A program made the translations under genes and the position numbers. Shown here one piece after another: positions 1 to 8,111 of a DNA stretch of 22,168 nt. Source of the stretch: a virus. Every line of letters begins with the position of its first letter. Position 1 is the stretch's first letter. The stretch covers positions 1 to 22,168 of IMG/VR virus record IMGVR_UViG_3300024518_004186. One strand, written 5' to 3'. The notes under the pieces are model-generated. The model was not told the origin of the DNA, did not search any database, and was given only the letters and a program-made list of their open reading frames with translations.

Positions 1-881
1 GCCAGATCAAGAATTGTCTCTTCACCCAACGACCGAGCACCAGCCACATCCAACGTGGAATCCATAGGCCCAAGCGCAGACGCCAGCTCAGAGGTCAGCG
101 TCACCACCTGAGCATTAAATTTACTGTCCTTGATCCGCTGATCCAGAAGCACCAGCTTGTCTTCCGGCAACAGGTCGCGCATCTCTTCGGTCAGTGTCTG
201 CTCGGCCCAGTCGGTGCGCCCAATTTTAAGCTGGGTGTCCACCGCTGTCAGAATGTCATTCACGCGCGCCTCGTCATACAGCGTGTTCGCAGCTTCGACC
301 GTCATCTCTTTTGCTGTGGCGAACTGAGCCACCCCCCGCACCCGGGCCGACAGGACGCTGTCGAAGGTGGACGGACTGGGGTTCCTGAGCAAGCGGTCGG
401 TCAGGCGCTTCTGTGAAATCTGGAACTGCTGGGTGGTAAACGTCTCATTGCGCTTTTCCGATCGATCCATCACATCGCGATCAACCTCGCGCGTCCGTGG
501 ACGCTCAAACCCCTCGGTGAACCCGTCACGCATACGCTCAGGCAACTGATCCCTGATGCGCATCCGCTCAGTTTCAAAATTCTCACGGTGCTCGGCCTCA
601 AGCTCGTTGTAGCGCGCGTTGTCCGTGCCGTCAGGAATGTTGGCGATCTCAGCATTCATGACATCGACAGCATCCTCGTAATCATTTTGCGCTTTCAGGC
701 CAGTGCTGTGGTCGGACTTCGCCTGCTCTTTTGCAGCAATCTTTGCAAAGCCCTCACCCAAGCTGGCGATCTGACGACCGACACCGGCACCCAAGTCATC
801 TGCTGACGGACCACCACGAAGACGGCCGGCGTTTAAAGCGCCAGTCTGAACCTGAGGACGGAAGGTTGGAATTTTTGCCAT
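1..881 (-). CDS. Large internal virion protein, N-terminal part (cut by window edge)
   Basis: The frame is open from an ATG at 881 to the left edge, giving about 293 residues with no stop, so this is the N-terminal part of a longer protein. It begins MAKIPTFRPQVQTGA and is then almost entirely charged and helical (Glu/Arg/Asp/Gln rich), as expected of podovirus ejection or internal core proteins (T7 gp15/gp16 class). Those leave the capsid with the DNA and form a channel across the envelope. The start follows the gp14-like gene by one base (TAG-T-ATG) and has an AGGAAAA Shine-Dalgarno. Position after tail tubular A, tail tubular B and a gp14-like gene supports the call. No lysozyme or transglycosylase motif is visible in this part; it could lie beyond the edge. 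The class is inferred mainly from context and composition. Confidence 0.7.
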   Translation of the reverse strand, partial: MAKIPTFRPQVQTGALNAGRLRGGPSADDLGAGVGRQIASLGEGFAKIAAKEQAKSDHSTGLKAQNDYEDAVDVMNAEIANIPDGTDNARYNELEAEHRENFETERMRIRDQLPERMRDGFTEGFERPRTREVDRDVMDRSEKRNETFTTQQFQISQKRLTDRLLRNPSPSTFDSVLSARVRGVAQFATAKEMTVEAANTLYDEARVNDILTAVDTQLKIGRTDWAEQTLTEEMRDLLPEDKLVLLDQRIKDSKFNAQVVTLTSELASALGPMDSTLDVAGARSLGEETILDL

Positions 882-882
882 A

Positions 883-1356
883 CTATTTTCCTATGAACAC
901 GTTGGCTACCTGGGCGCCTGTGCCCAGTATTGTCCCAGCAAGAGCAGAATTGCGACTGGCCTGAAGCGATTCCTGCTCAAGTTTAAGGCCACTCATTTCT
1001 GTTTTGAGGCCAAAAGCCGCCAGCCTGGCATTGTGCCGCAACGTGCGTTCAGCCTCGATACGCGCAACTTTAGCATCAACCTGGAAGTCCTGCACCACCT
1101 GAGATGCAACATCCACCCCTTGCCCCGCTGCCGACACCAGTTGCTGACCACGCACCTGTCGCTCGGCCACAACAACCTGCGCAGCATCTTCCTCACCGCG
1201 CTGGATCGTGTTCTCAAACTCAAGCCGGTTCAGCTTTTGGTTTTGCTTGTTCTGCTCCTGCGCAATGCGCGAGGCTTGATCCTGGGCGCCAGCTTGAAGC
1301 GCACCGCCAGCCAAGGATAATCCGACTGCCGCCGCCTGCCCGCCGGTCAATCCCAT
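883..1356 (-). CDS. Internal virion protein, T7 gp14-like
   Basis: A 157-residue protein with a Gly/Ala-rich hydrophobic N-terminus (about residues 8-20), a long charged helical middle with many Gln, Glu and Arg residues, and a second Gly/Ala/Val hydrophobic stretch at the C-terminus. Small podovirus core proteins of the gp14 class have this layout; in T7, gp14 forms the outer-membrane part of the ejection channel. An in-frame start ten codons upstream would overlap the tail tubular B gene. I chose the ATG at 1356 because it lies one base after that gene's TGA and has GGTGGGAG upstream. It sits between tail tubular B and a large internal virion protein, the T7 order. Direct sequence similarity to gp14 is weak, so the call rests on layout and position. 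Confidence 0.7.
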   Translation of the reverse strand: MGLTGGQAAAVGLSLAGGALQAGAQDQASRIAQEQNKQNQKLNRLEFENTIQRGEEDAAQVVVAERQVRGQQLVSAAGQGVDVASQVVQDFQVDAKVARIEAERTLRHNARLAAFGLKTEMSGLKLEQESLQASRNSALAGTILGTGAQVANVFIGK

Positions 1357-1357
1357 G

Positions 1358-4126
1358 TCACTCTCCCACCAGCCCAGAGGGCACAATCGAAAGTATAGTC
1401 ATCGGGAGGGGGTCGCTCTGGCGTACAGCCACGCGCTTCTCGTCTCTCCACGTTGCATTTATAAGCACTTCTCCACGACCAGTCTTTTCATCTACCGGGT
1501 CGTCATAGTCTTCATTGTCGCGCTGTTTGATCTCATGCATATCAGTAAACGAAGGACCGGCCTCGCCACCGCGCGACTCCTCGAACAGTAGGGTGGCCTT
1601 GTTTATCCGGGCCTTTTTGTCCATCAGCGTCTCCCCCTGAATCTGTTCGAGATCCAAAGTGAACATGTCGCTGACATATGGCAGTCCTACATGGATGTGA
1701 CAGAACGGGTTGTCCAGCGTGATCTGACCGTTGACGACCGTGATAGGGACCTGCACCTGTCCATCAGCCAGGATGCATGCGTCTTCACCCTCAAGGTGAT
1801 CAAGCCCCTTGACCGACTTGACAGCCAGGCACCACTGCTTGGTGCTCCCCGACTGGTGCGCCGTAGGCACATCCTTATTCGGTTCCACCGTAACCACCGT
1901 GTCGCTGGTGAACCCAGTGATGGTCAACACCACCCGGCTATTCCCATTCTCGTCCAAGATGACAGCATTGCCCACGTCCGTGCTTTTGAACGTGGCATCA
2001 GATGCCGTAAGCGTCAACGAGGTGGGATGGGTAAACGGTGCCCCGGTCAGAGCCATTGTCGCCGACCCGTCCACGCCGGCCAGCGTCAGACTTGCCCCAT
2101 CGTAACTCAGGTTGCTGTCACAGAATTTGGCGTCAGTCTTGATATCGAGGACCTGCCTCGAGGTCATGCGCTCAATCAATCTGGCATTCCCGCGGTTGAT
2201 CAATACATACAGCACATCGTCGTTGCCCTCAGGCACCACAACGAAATCGATCACACGACCGTTTGGCGTGAACAAATGCTGATGCCAACCCCACACCTCA
2301 TGCTCAGGCACATATGTCAACCCGAGCACCACACCGTTCTGCTGCGCGCACCAGATCACAGAATGTGGGTTTTCCTGATAATCCCACGAATCAACCAGGA
2401 ACCCCGGCGCCTTAAAGAAGTGCGAAGCAAACAGCGTCAGGTCGCGACCACGGAACTGGCCGGCGTCACCAGTAGACCGAAGGTCACGGACAATCTTATT
2501 GCGGGACTGCATGTACACGCCAGTGCCCTGCACCTTTAAAGGCGGCAACTGGTCTGTTGCCCCGGTGCGCTCTTGCAGCCGAGCATTTACTTGCCCGGGC
2601 GTAACCGTGCCCGTCTCATTGCCGAACAGAGCCCACACGGATTCCTGGGTAAAAATCAAAGGCCGACCGATCTCAGTGATCCACCGCACCTCGTTAAATT
2701 CCTCACTGTTCAAATTGAACTTGAACGAGTCGTCAGACTGACTGGGCGAAAACCGGCTGAAATTCTCAAAGAACCCAGTCCGTGACTTCCAGATCGACTC
2801 AGGCTCGTTGACCGTATTCGCAAACCAAAGCGACTGCTGCATCAACCCAACCACCTTGGGAAAGTTGCCGGTGTTCAAAAACGGGTTGGTGCCGAACGGT
2901 GGACTGGCCGATATGTCAGGGCTTGCCCCAATGTCATCGAACGTCACGTCAGTGGTGGTTCCAATGAATCCGTAGATTCCACCCTCTTCCTTGTAAATAT
3001 TGTAGTCCGACGCATTGGCGACTGCTGTCCAGGACACCGTTACCGGGTCGGCCAGTGCGGCCTGGAGGGCCGTAGTCTCCGCGCTCAAGCGGTACACCGT
3101 TCCTCCAGCCGAATACGCTGTGTAGCCGGTGGTGTCCTCGTTCTGAAGGTCAAAGTCGCCACCAGAGACATTGGTCACCACAAACACCCGCTCGTTGATC
3201 TTTCTCATGCCTGTGACGTTCCGTATGAGCACCACGTCACCATCGGCGAAGTTGTGCCCCGCAGCGGTAACCGTACCCGGGTTGGCCTGTGTGACCGCGG
3301 TCATGGCATATCCGACAGCCTCAACGCCGACCAGCGACTCTTCAAAGTCATCCTTATCGACAGCCGTAACCTGATATTTCTGAACCACTGTCCCGGCAGA
3401 GCCCGACGCAGCAAGCGCCGAAGGTCTTGCCCCACCCAACGGATCGAAGGTGATGTCGCCGATCGTCCATGACGATGGGCCTGAATGCGTCAACTTCTGT
3501 GGGCGGTGGTTTTCGTGGACGATGTACATCACATCCAGCGACTGCACCATTTTCATGGACGTGACTTCTGACTGCAAAAACGGGGTCGCCAGCTCAAAGA
3601 TCCGCTCAACAGTGCCGCCGGACACATATGAGGTGTGCCCCGTGCCGTCAATACCGGTAAGCTCAAACTTTGTCGCGTTGACAAATGTAATGAAATACTT
3701 GAAGTCGTTGATTTCCGTGGTGCCGACAACGCTTTTGACCAGCACCTGGTCGCCGGTTGCATACCCGTGCGCAGCAGAGGTGGTGATCTCAACTGGGTTG
3801 GTCTGGGTTACCGCGGTGACCGTAAACTGGGCCTCAGTCACCTGAGCACCGTTACTGATAACCCGCATGTAACTGTCGCCGAACTCGAGCAGGTACTTCA
3901 CAGCATCGCTGAACACGAACTTGCGCAGCGAGGTTTCCCCCAAGCTGGTGTCCTTAACCTCAGTGATAAACTCCGTGCCCGGGCGGTTCGTGATGCCACC
4001 CTCACGCTGCACGATGAAATTCATACACTTCGCCAGACCGGTCTGGTACTTCGCCTGGTCGGCACGTCCGTGTAGAGCCGGGGTTATTTCACCCCCTGAA
4101 AATGAGCGTTGGATAGAACTGGGCAT
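1358..4126 (-). CDS. Tail tubular protein B (T7 gp12-like nozzle) with two FCCH-like insertions
   Basis: A 922-residue protein starting MPSSIQRSFSGGEITPALHG, followed by FIVQREGGITNRPGTEF, the usual opening of podovirus tail tubular B or nozzle proteins. These form the distal tail tube that DNA passes through. Two similar segments at residues about 101-176 and 274-348 each run V/MTAVTQ-NP ... G-A-GH-A-GD-V ... GGTV. They resemble the FCCH-type beta-barrel (named after ubiquitin-activating enzyme E1) that recurs in phage tail proteins. The second copy appears to interrupt a fibronectin-III-like sheet (about 239-273 and 350-400, with VSWTAVANASDYNIYKE). The rest is a beta-propeller-like tail domain. 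The start codon directly follows the TAA of tail tubular A. At 922 residues it is longer than T7 gp12 (about 794), which the insertions could explain. Confidence 0.92.
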   Translation of the reverse strand: MPSSIQRSFSGGEITPALHGRADQAKYQTGLAKCMNFIVQREGGITNRPGTEFITEVKDTSLGETSLRKFVFSDAVKYLLEFGDSYMRVISNGAQVTEAQFTVTAVTQTNPVEITTSAAHGYATGDQVLVKSVVGTTEINDFKYFITFVNATKFELTGIDGTGHTSYVSGGTVERIFELATPFLQSEVTSMKMVQSLDVMYIVHENHRPQKLTHSGPSSWTIGDITFDPLGGARPSALAASGSAGTVVQKYQVTAVDKDDFEESLVGVEAVGYAMTAVTQANPGTVTAAGHNFADGDVVLIRNVTGMRKINERVFVVTNVSGGDFDLQNEDTTGYTAYSAGGTVYRLSAETTALQAALADPVTVSWTAVANASDYNIYKEEGGIYGFIGTTTDVTFDDIGASPDISASPPFGTNPFLNTGNFPKVVGLMQQSLWFANTVNEPESIWKSRTGFFENFSRFSPSQSDDSFKFNLNSEEFNEVRWITEIGRPLIFTQESVWALFGNETGTVTPGQVNARLQERTGATDQLPPLKVQGTGVYMQSRNKIVRDLRSTGDAGQFRGRDLTLFASHFFKAPGFLVDSWDYQENPHSVIWCAQQNGVVLGLTYVPEHEVWGWHQHLFTPNGRVIDFVVVPEGNDDVLYVLINRGNARLIERMTSRQVLDIKTDAKFCDSNLSYDGASLTLAGVDGSATMALTGAPFTHPTSLTLTASDATFKSTDVGNAVILDENGNSRVVLTITGFTSDTVVTVEPNKDVPTAHQSGSTKQWCLAVKSVKGLDHLEGEDACILADGQVQVPITVVNGQITLDNPFCHIHVGLPYVSDMFTLDLEQIQGETLMDKKARINKATLLFEESRGGEAGPSFTDMHEIKQRDNEDYDDPVDEKTGRGEVLINATWRDEKRVAVRQSDPLPMTILSIVPSGLVGE

Positions 4127-4732
4127 TTACAGCCTGACGCTTATGAACTCAGAGTCCGGTTGAGCATCCTGCTTCACCTCGTTCGATTCTGACTCTTCAG
4201 CGCCGTCAAGCGCCTCACGATACAGATTCGCCACTTCATTGCGGATTGCTTGGGATACCGACAAAGGCATTGCGATCTGCATTGCAATGCGAAAGGCGAC
4301 GGCCTCAACGAATTCTGCTGAGAATTGCGTGGGGTCCTCGACCAATCGCGTATATTGCAACACTGCGTCTTCCTTGTCGGTGAAGATCACTTTTAAATTC
4401 GAGGAGTCATTTGCCAGGGTAAAGGGCACAGTCTCACTGTCGCGCTCCACACGCCCCACACCAGACAGAACTCTACGCGCGCGCACACAGTCCGAAGGGA
4501 ACTCGTAAGCAAACGCCCAATCACTGTTCGGGTCATCCGCCAGCTTGCCCAACGTTTTGTATTTCTGCGCAAACGGCCAGTTAAATTTATGAAGTATGTA
4601 GTCGCGTGACTTGGGATACCAAAGCTGGCACTCTTTTGCCTCAACACTTTTCTCGGTCAACGACTGGATGCGCCGGGTCACACCAATGTGTGAAAGCGCC
4701 ATGTTTGACATTTCGACTTCGGACGATGCCAT
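4127..4732 (-). CDS. Tail tubular protein A (T7 gp11-like adaptor)
   Basis: A 201-residue protein starting MASSEVEMSNMALSHIG. The phrase 'E-CQLWYPKSRDYIL--FNWPFA' near residues 33-56 is the recognisable core of the tail tubular A or gatekeeper family. The protein forms the ring that joins the portal to the nozzle. Length matches T7 gp11 (about 196). It is the first gene after the terminator at 4749-4786 and is followed with no gap by tail tubular B, so the two are probably translationally coupled. The C-terminal 20 residues are acidic and low in complexity. Confidence 0.92.
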   Translation of the reverse strand: MASSEVEMSNMALSHIGVTRRIQSLTEKSVEAKECQLWYPKSRDYILHKFNWPFAQKYKTLGKLADDPNSDWAFAYEFPSDCVRARRVLSGVGRVERDSETVPFTLANDSSNLKVIFTDKEDAVLQYTRLVEDPTQFSAEFVEAVAFRIAMQIAMPLSVSQAIRNEVANLYREALDGAEESESNEVKQDAQPDSEFISVRL

Positions 4733-4748
4733 AGCTTCCCTTCGGCAT

Positions 4749-4786
4749 TAAAAAAGGGCCGAACCGAGTTAGCCCGGCTCGGCCCT
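4749..4786 (-). terminator. Rho-independent terminator between capsid and tail genes
   Basis: On the minus strand an 8-bp stem (AGGGCCGA at 4779-4786, read in reverse, with its partner at 4755-4762), extended inward by three more G-C pairs after one mismatch, is followed directly by a run of six T residues (complement of 4750-4755). It lies in the 71-base gap between the small Lys/Ala/Pro-rich gene and tail tubular A. Because the late operon continues in the same direction, it probably works as a partial terminator that lowers tail-gene transcription relative to capsid genes. Confidence 0.85.
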
Positions 4787-4803
4787 GTGGTACTCAATTT
4801 AAC

Positions 4804-5094
4804 TCAGCCGTCTTCCGACTTGGCCTTTTTCGCGGCAGCTTTAGCAGCAGCCTCGTCGTCTGCGTTCCACTCACGCATCCAGACCTTTGAGAATTGCCCC
4901 TCACTGATCTCGATGATCTCGCCTGCTTCGACAATCTCCATGCGCTTTGACTCGGGTTTCCGACGAATCGGTCCACCGCGCCGAGTAACAACGACTTTCC
5001 CCGAAATTTTCTTCGGGGGCGTTGCCTTTGGCTTAACCGGCTTTGCAGCAGGCTCATCCGCAGGCTTGATGGCAGGTTTCTTTGTGTCAGCCAT
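4804..5094 (-). CDS. Small Lys/Ala/Pro-rich protein of unknown function
   Basis: A 96-residue protein. The first 30 residues are a flexible-looking repeat of K, P and A (KPADEPAAKPVKPKATPPKK). A compact middle (about 30-78, with VVVTRRGGPIRRKP and EAGEIIEISEGQFSKVWMREW) could be a small beta barrel, and the C-terminal tail is Ala/Lys-rich (AAAKAAAKKAK). I do not recognise the family. Its ATG overlaps the TGA of the cement protein gene by one base, so the two are coupled, and it is the last gene before the terminator at 4749-4786. A head-completion or accessory capsid protein would fit that position, but this is only a guess from context. Confidence 0.6.
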   Translation of the reverse strand: MADTKKPAIKPADEPAAKPVKPKATPPKKISGKVVVTRRGGPIRRKPESKRMEIVEAGEIIEISEGQFSKVWMREWNADDEAAAKAAAKKAKSEDG

Positions 5095-5516
5095 CAGTCA
5101 GTGTTGTCGGGGAACGCTTTCCAAGAATCAACATCCTTGGAAATATAAGCGTTGATCGCGCCAGCAGTAAAAGTACCGACGACAGTGTATTCCATACGCA
5201 CGAAGCGCAGGAGCCCGTGTGGCAAACGAACCTTGATGACTTCTGTACCAGCAGTCAGGTTCGCAGTCGCAATCGCAGCAATGACGATCTTGTCTACGGG
5301 TGACGTAAACGCCAGATCCGTAGCAGTCTCGAAATCAAAAGCGATTGAGGTTCCACCCGCAAAGTCGGTTTCGCCGACTTGAACGACCAGGTACAGCGGT
5401 TCACCGGGACCCATGTCCCGAGCTGCGTCCTGGAAATCAATAATGTTGGTCGAGTCAGCAGTCACTGTGACTGCTTGTGCGTCCGACATGTTCGTTTCAA
5501 TATCACGGTAAGCCAT
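5094..5516 (-). CDS. Capsid cement protein, Bbp16-like
   Basis: A 140-residue protein that I recognise as similar to the Bbp16 cement protein of Bordetella phage BPP-1. The match covers 'MSDAQAVTVTADSTNIIDF' followed by 'ARDMGPGEPLYLVVQV' and a C-terminal 'TAGAINAYISKDVDSW'. In BPP-1 this protein is a jelly-roll that dimerises on the outer capsid surface and staples capsomers together. The sequence is strongly beta in character, with no long helices. It is encoded directly after the major capsid gene, as in BPP-1. The Shine-Dalgarno is AAGGAG, ten bases upstream of the ATG. Confidence 0.85.
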   Translation of the reverse strand: MAYRDIETNMSDAQAVTVTADSTNIIDFQDAARDMGPGEPLYLVVQVGETDFAGGTSIAFDFETATDLAFTSPVDKIVIAAIATANLTAGTEVIKVRLPHGLLRFVRMEYTVVGTFTAGAINAYISKDVDSWKAFPDNTD

Positions 5517-5538
5517 GTTTCAATTTCTCCTTGTCAGG

Positions 5539-5555
5539 TCACCTAACTTAGGTGA
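5539..5555. repeat. Perfect 17-base inverted repeat over the capsid gene stop codon
   Basis: TCACCTAA, a central C, then TTAGGTGA. The TAA of the major capsid gene (5548-5550 on the minus strand) is inside one arm. No T-run follows, so it is not a classic terminator. As RNA it could form a short hairpin just upstream of the cement gene's Shine-Dalgarno, where it might protect the capsid message or set the capsid to cement ratio. Confidence 0.5.
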
Positions 5556-6537
5556 TCTGGGCTTCTGTGAGAGTCAGCGCATCAACCCGACGCACAGGAA
5601 CTTCGCCAAACGAAAGTGTTGGGCGACCGGCAGCACCGTCCATCGTCAAACGGACATTGCTGTCGTTCTTTTCCTGACGACGAATAAACGACTCAGCAGT
5701 GCGGTTTACCATCCAGACGGGGTTGCCGCCCTCGAGGCTCTTGATCTGAACCAAACCCTGGACCATCAGGTCGATCAGATCGGCACCAGCCGAAGCATCT
5801 TTGGTCAGGTCCGACACGTCGATGTTCGCAATGCGAACGCCATATTGCCAATCCTTGACCGCCAGGCCAAAACGCCAGATGTACTGGCTATTCATAACAG
5901 CCAGCTTCTTGCCGTTCGACAACGTGTTGATCTGAGTGCCGTGGTCGTGGAACTCAAGTCCAGCCGACGTGCCCTTGGGGAAAAAGCCGAAGATCTTATT
6001 CGGCGCCCAGTTGACCAGCCAAATGGACATGTTGTCCGAACCAGTACCACCAGCGTCCAGGATGTTCTCACCGTTGGCCGCACTCAAACTATTGTAGCGC
6101 GGTGCCAAACCAGTGTGCTTACCCGGGGTCAGTGCCACATCACCGTAGAACAAGGTATCAGCGAACTGCTGACGCATTGCTTCGAGGAATGCAGTGTCTT
6201 CAGTGAAACGAATTGCTTTTTCGTTCCCGCCCAAGCGGAGCAATTCCTTATCAACTTCGGAGAAACCTTCCAGCAAAGCGGCAGTCTCGTCCATCTGAGC
6301 CGTGCGCGATTTGCTGGGGTCAATTCCGTCATTGATCTGACGATAGCCGACAGTCGGCAAACCGGTACGAATAGTGTGCCGGTGTCCAGTTTCCAAGTTT
6401 CCTTCGATGACGGGGATGTCGTTGAGGACGCCAAATTCCTCTGCCAACATCTCGGCAATCGATGCGACCTGGCCATTCGGATCCAAGCGTTTAGCTTGAT
6501 CGGCCAGTGTCAGGTTGTTGTTTCCAATGGTTGCCAT
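5548..6537 (-). CDS. Major capsid protein, BPP-1 (Bbp17) type
   Basis: A 329-residue protein that reads as the major capsid protein of the BPP-1 group. It opens MATIGNNNLTLADQAKR, followed by 'VIEGNLETGHRHTIRTGLP' and 'DGIDPSKSRTAQMDET', which match what I recall of the BPP-1 capsid protein. That protein has an HK97-type fold with altered strand topology. Later parts (GLAPRYNSLSA; SIWLVNW) fit the same family. A TTG two codons earlier is in frame but only three bases after AAGGAG. The ATG at 6537 has a spacing of about nine and matches the family N-terminus, so I use it. It is flanked by scaffold upstream and cement downstream. No N-terminal delta domain is evident, which fits the separate scaffold gene. 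Confidence 0.93.
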   Translation of the reverse strand: MATIGNNNLTLADQAKRLDPNGQVASIAEMLAEEFGVLNDIPVIEGNLETGHRHTIRTGLPTVGYRQINDGIDPSKSRTAQMDETAALLEGFSEVDKELLRLGGNEKAIRFTEDTAFLEAMRQQFADTLFYGDVALTPGKHTGLAPRYNSLSAANGENILDAGGTGSDNMSIWLVNWAPNKIFGFFPKGTSAGLEFHDHGTQINTLSNGKKLAVMNSQYIWRFGLAVKDWQYGVRIANIDVSDLTKDASAGADLIDLMVQGLVQIKSLEGGNPVWMVNRTAESFIRRQEKNDSNVRLTMDGAAGRPTLSFGEVPVRRVDALTLTEAQIT

Positions 6538-6557
6538 AATCAATGGCTCCTTGTTTT

Positions 6558-7172
6558 TTACATATCAGGATAAAAAAGATCAGGTCCAGATTTCGCCGTG
6601 GCTACGGAATCTCCGTCCACGTTTCCACCTTCACCTAATGCTTTGCCAATCCCAGACAAGAAGCGCACTACGAACGGGTTGTTACCCAGTCCGGTTGATT
6701 TCAGAGCATCGTTAAGTTCCTGACTGCCGAAGCGGGCCAGTGCCTTTTGAGCGTTAACCACCGTTGCGTCGAAATTCGTGCCACCCATGTCTGGGTCCGA
6801 TTTGACCTGTGCAGCCCATTCGTTCGATTCACGCGCAAGGTCAGCTTTAAGTGCCTCGGTTGTTTCAATCGCGACTTGGTTGGACATGTCAACAAGTGAC
6901 TGGGCATTCTCATTCGAGAGGCCAGCACCACGCGCATACTCTTCAACAGCCGCAAGGCGTGTATCAGGGATAAGTGCGTTTTCGGGTAGGCTGAGTTCAT
7001 ACGTTTCCGGCGTTTGTGAGTTGCCTTCGGGTTTTTCTTCAGTCTTCGCCTCAGGGGAGGCGGGTTCGGTAACAGCGTCAGGATCCTCGACAACAGGGGC
7101 AGTGATTGCCTCGGCGGGAGTTAACTCCGCAGGGGTTTCTTCTGTCACAATTGTTTCTGGTTCATCGGCCAT
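6558..7172 (-). CDS. Capsid scaffolding (assembly) protein
   Basis: A 204-residue, very acidic protein. The first 60 residues are a disordered run rich in Glu, Pro, Thr and Ala. The middle is helical (about 68-120). The C-terminal part 'DPDMGGTNFDATVVNAQKALARFG' followed by 'LKSTGLGNNPFVVRFLSGIGKAL' is a pattern seen at the C-terminus of many phage scaffold proteins that precede the capsid gene. It would act inside the procapsid and leave or be degraded on maturation. Its stop lies 20 bases before the capsid ATG. AAGGG is six bases upstream of its start. No protease motif is visible, so I do not call it a protease fusion. Confidence 0.78.
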   Translation of the reverse strand: MADEPETIVTEETPAELTPAEAITAPVVEDPDAVTEPASPEAKTEEKPEGNSQTPETYELSLPENALIPDTRLAAVEEYARGAGLSNENAQSLVDMSNQVAIETTEALKADLARESNEWAAQVKSDPDMGGTNFDATVVNAQKALARFGSQELNDALKSTGLGNNPFVVRFLSGIGKALGEGGNVDGDSVATAKSGPDLFYPDM

Positions 7173-7271
7173 AACGTTCCCTTATCTCACCTAGAGTCAA
7201 TGTTGCACACGCTGTTTGTGCGTACAAATGTTTTAATTGAAAATAGCGTCAATGGATCCTAGACAGCCGGA
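7173..7271 (-). promoter_or_regulatory. AT-rich gap ahead of scaffold gene; possible capsid-operon promoter
   Basis: This 99-base gap is the largest non-coding stretch inside the late operon. On the minus strand it contains TTGACG followed by an AT-rich run, and a second TTGACT close to the scaffold start. No good -10 lies at the correct spacing, and there is a weak GCACA/TGTGC hairpin. It is a sensible place for a promoter serving the highly expressed capsid genes, but the sequence alone does not prove one. Confidence 0.3.
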
Positions 7272-7601
7272 TTACTTGTCGTCAAGGTTAGCTAGACGAA
7301 GCTCTTCCTCGCGCGCTTCAAGCATCATCTTCAGGAGTTCATCCGGGGCGGCTTCCTGTAGATCCATATGCAATTGAAGTCCGGCCTGACGGATGCCTTC
7401 TTTGAAAATCATTTCAGAGTTGTTGCCAGAAAAACTTATCTCGAACAGGCGAAGTTTTTCCAATCGACTCCAGATAAACCGGCGCCCCTGCTCATGCTCC
7501 ATGATCCATGTGAGGTCAGTTTTTTCTTGTTCAGCGGCAACGCGATTACGTTCGTCGTCAATGTCTGCCACTTCTTCACTGTCGGTGCGCGCGTTACTCA
7601 T
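7272..7601 (-). CDS. Bbp19-like phage protein
   Basis: A 109-residue acidic, helical protein. The central phrase 'DLTWIMEHEQGRRFIWSRLE' and 'FSGNNSEMIFKEGIRQAGL' then 'APDELLKMMLEAREEE' is the pattern I associate with the Bbp19 family of BPP-1-like phages, whose role is unknown. A start seven codons upstream is possible but lacks a Shine-Dalgarno. The ATG at 7601 overlaps the end of the upstream gene by eight bases and has GCGGAAA about nine bases before it, so I prefer it. It lies directly upstream of scaffold, capsid and cement genes, the gene order expected for a BPP-1-type head module. Confidence 0.75.
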   Translation of the reverse strand: MSNARTDSEEVADIDDERNRVAAEQEKTDLTWIMEHEQGRRFIWSRLEKLRLFEISFSGNNSEMIFKEGIRQAGLQLHMDLQEAAPDELLKMMLEAREEELRLANLDDK

Positions 7602-8109
7602 ATGAGATTTCCGCTGAGACATGGAGGTGATCGAGCGTAGTGAAATCGTTATTCAAGAAGGCTTGGAGTCGATGAACCCCAGGAGTGACTTTGTATGGTA
7701 TCCCGTCAGGGGTGCCGTATCTGAAAATCAAGCTGGCATCGGTCGCCGTCCCTGAGAACTCATGGAAATTGCGAACCGTACCCGCCCCTGCAATGTACTC
7801 GCGCTGGCGTTTGGGTTTAGTGTCTGCATGGGGATTTATTGAGATGACCCCAGTGTTATAGTTGGCGATCGAGAACTGCACCCACCGGCTCACGCCGCTG
7901 ACGCTTGAAGAAAATTTGCTCGACTGCCACCCGCCGACGCCCGAGTCCTGAATGTACAGCAGGAACTGGTGAACGTAGAACACTCGGTTTGCATCGCGAA
8001 TTCCCGGAATGGCAAACCCAGCACCTGACAAATCGGTGGCAAATTCCGTCGTGCCGGTGCCATCAAAGTTGGTGTCCAGTTTCTGGAAGAAACGCTGACC
8101 GGGGATCAC
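7594..8109 (-). CDS. Beta-rich putative virion protein of unknown function (copy 1 of 3)
   Basis: A 171-residue protein if it starts at the GTG at 8109, three bases after the stop of the upstream gene and with GGTGGG before it. Other in-frame starts up to 8178 would lie inside that gene. The protein is rich in Gly, Ser, Thr and aromatic residues, with no long helix. 'KLDTNFDGTGTTEFATDLSG' near the N-terminus followed by 'NRVFYVHQFLLYIQD' resembles the start of the next upstream protein, suggesting common ancestry. Its place between portal and scaffold suggests a minor head protein. I do not recognise a named family, and the start is uncertain. Confidence 0.65.
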   Translation of the reverse strand: MIPGQRFFQKLDTNFDGTGTTEFATDLSGAGFAIPGIRDANRVFYVHQFLLYIQDSGVGGWQSSKFSSSVSGVSRWVQFSIANYNTGVISINPHADTKPKRQREYIAGAGTVRNFHEFSGTATDASLIFRYGTPDGIPYKVTPGVHRLQAFLNNDFTTLDHLHVSAEISYE

Positions 8110-8111
8110 TG

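Noticed and set aside
1691-2539. A 282-codon plus-strand frame opposite tail tubular B
   Set aside because: It has no start signal and no recognisable motif, and lies wholly within a well-supported gene on the other strand.
5515-6573. A 352-codon open frame on the plus strand opposite the major capsid gene
   Set aside because: It mirrors the capsid gene, which has clear family motifs. There is no ribosome binding site and its composition is that of an antisense shadow.
6558-7172. Scaffold gene as a fused protease-scaffold
   Set aside because: No Ser/His/Asp protease pattern can be seen. The protein is short and acidic, as a plain scaffold is.
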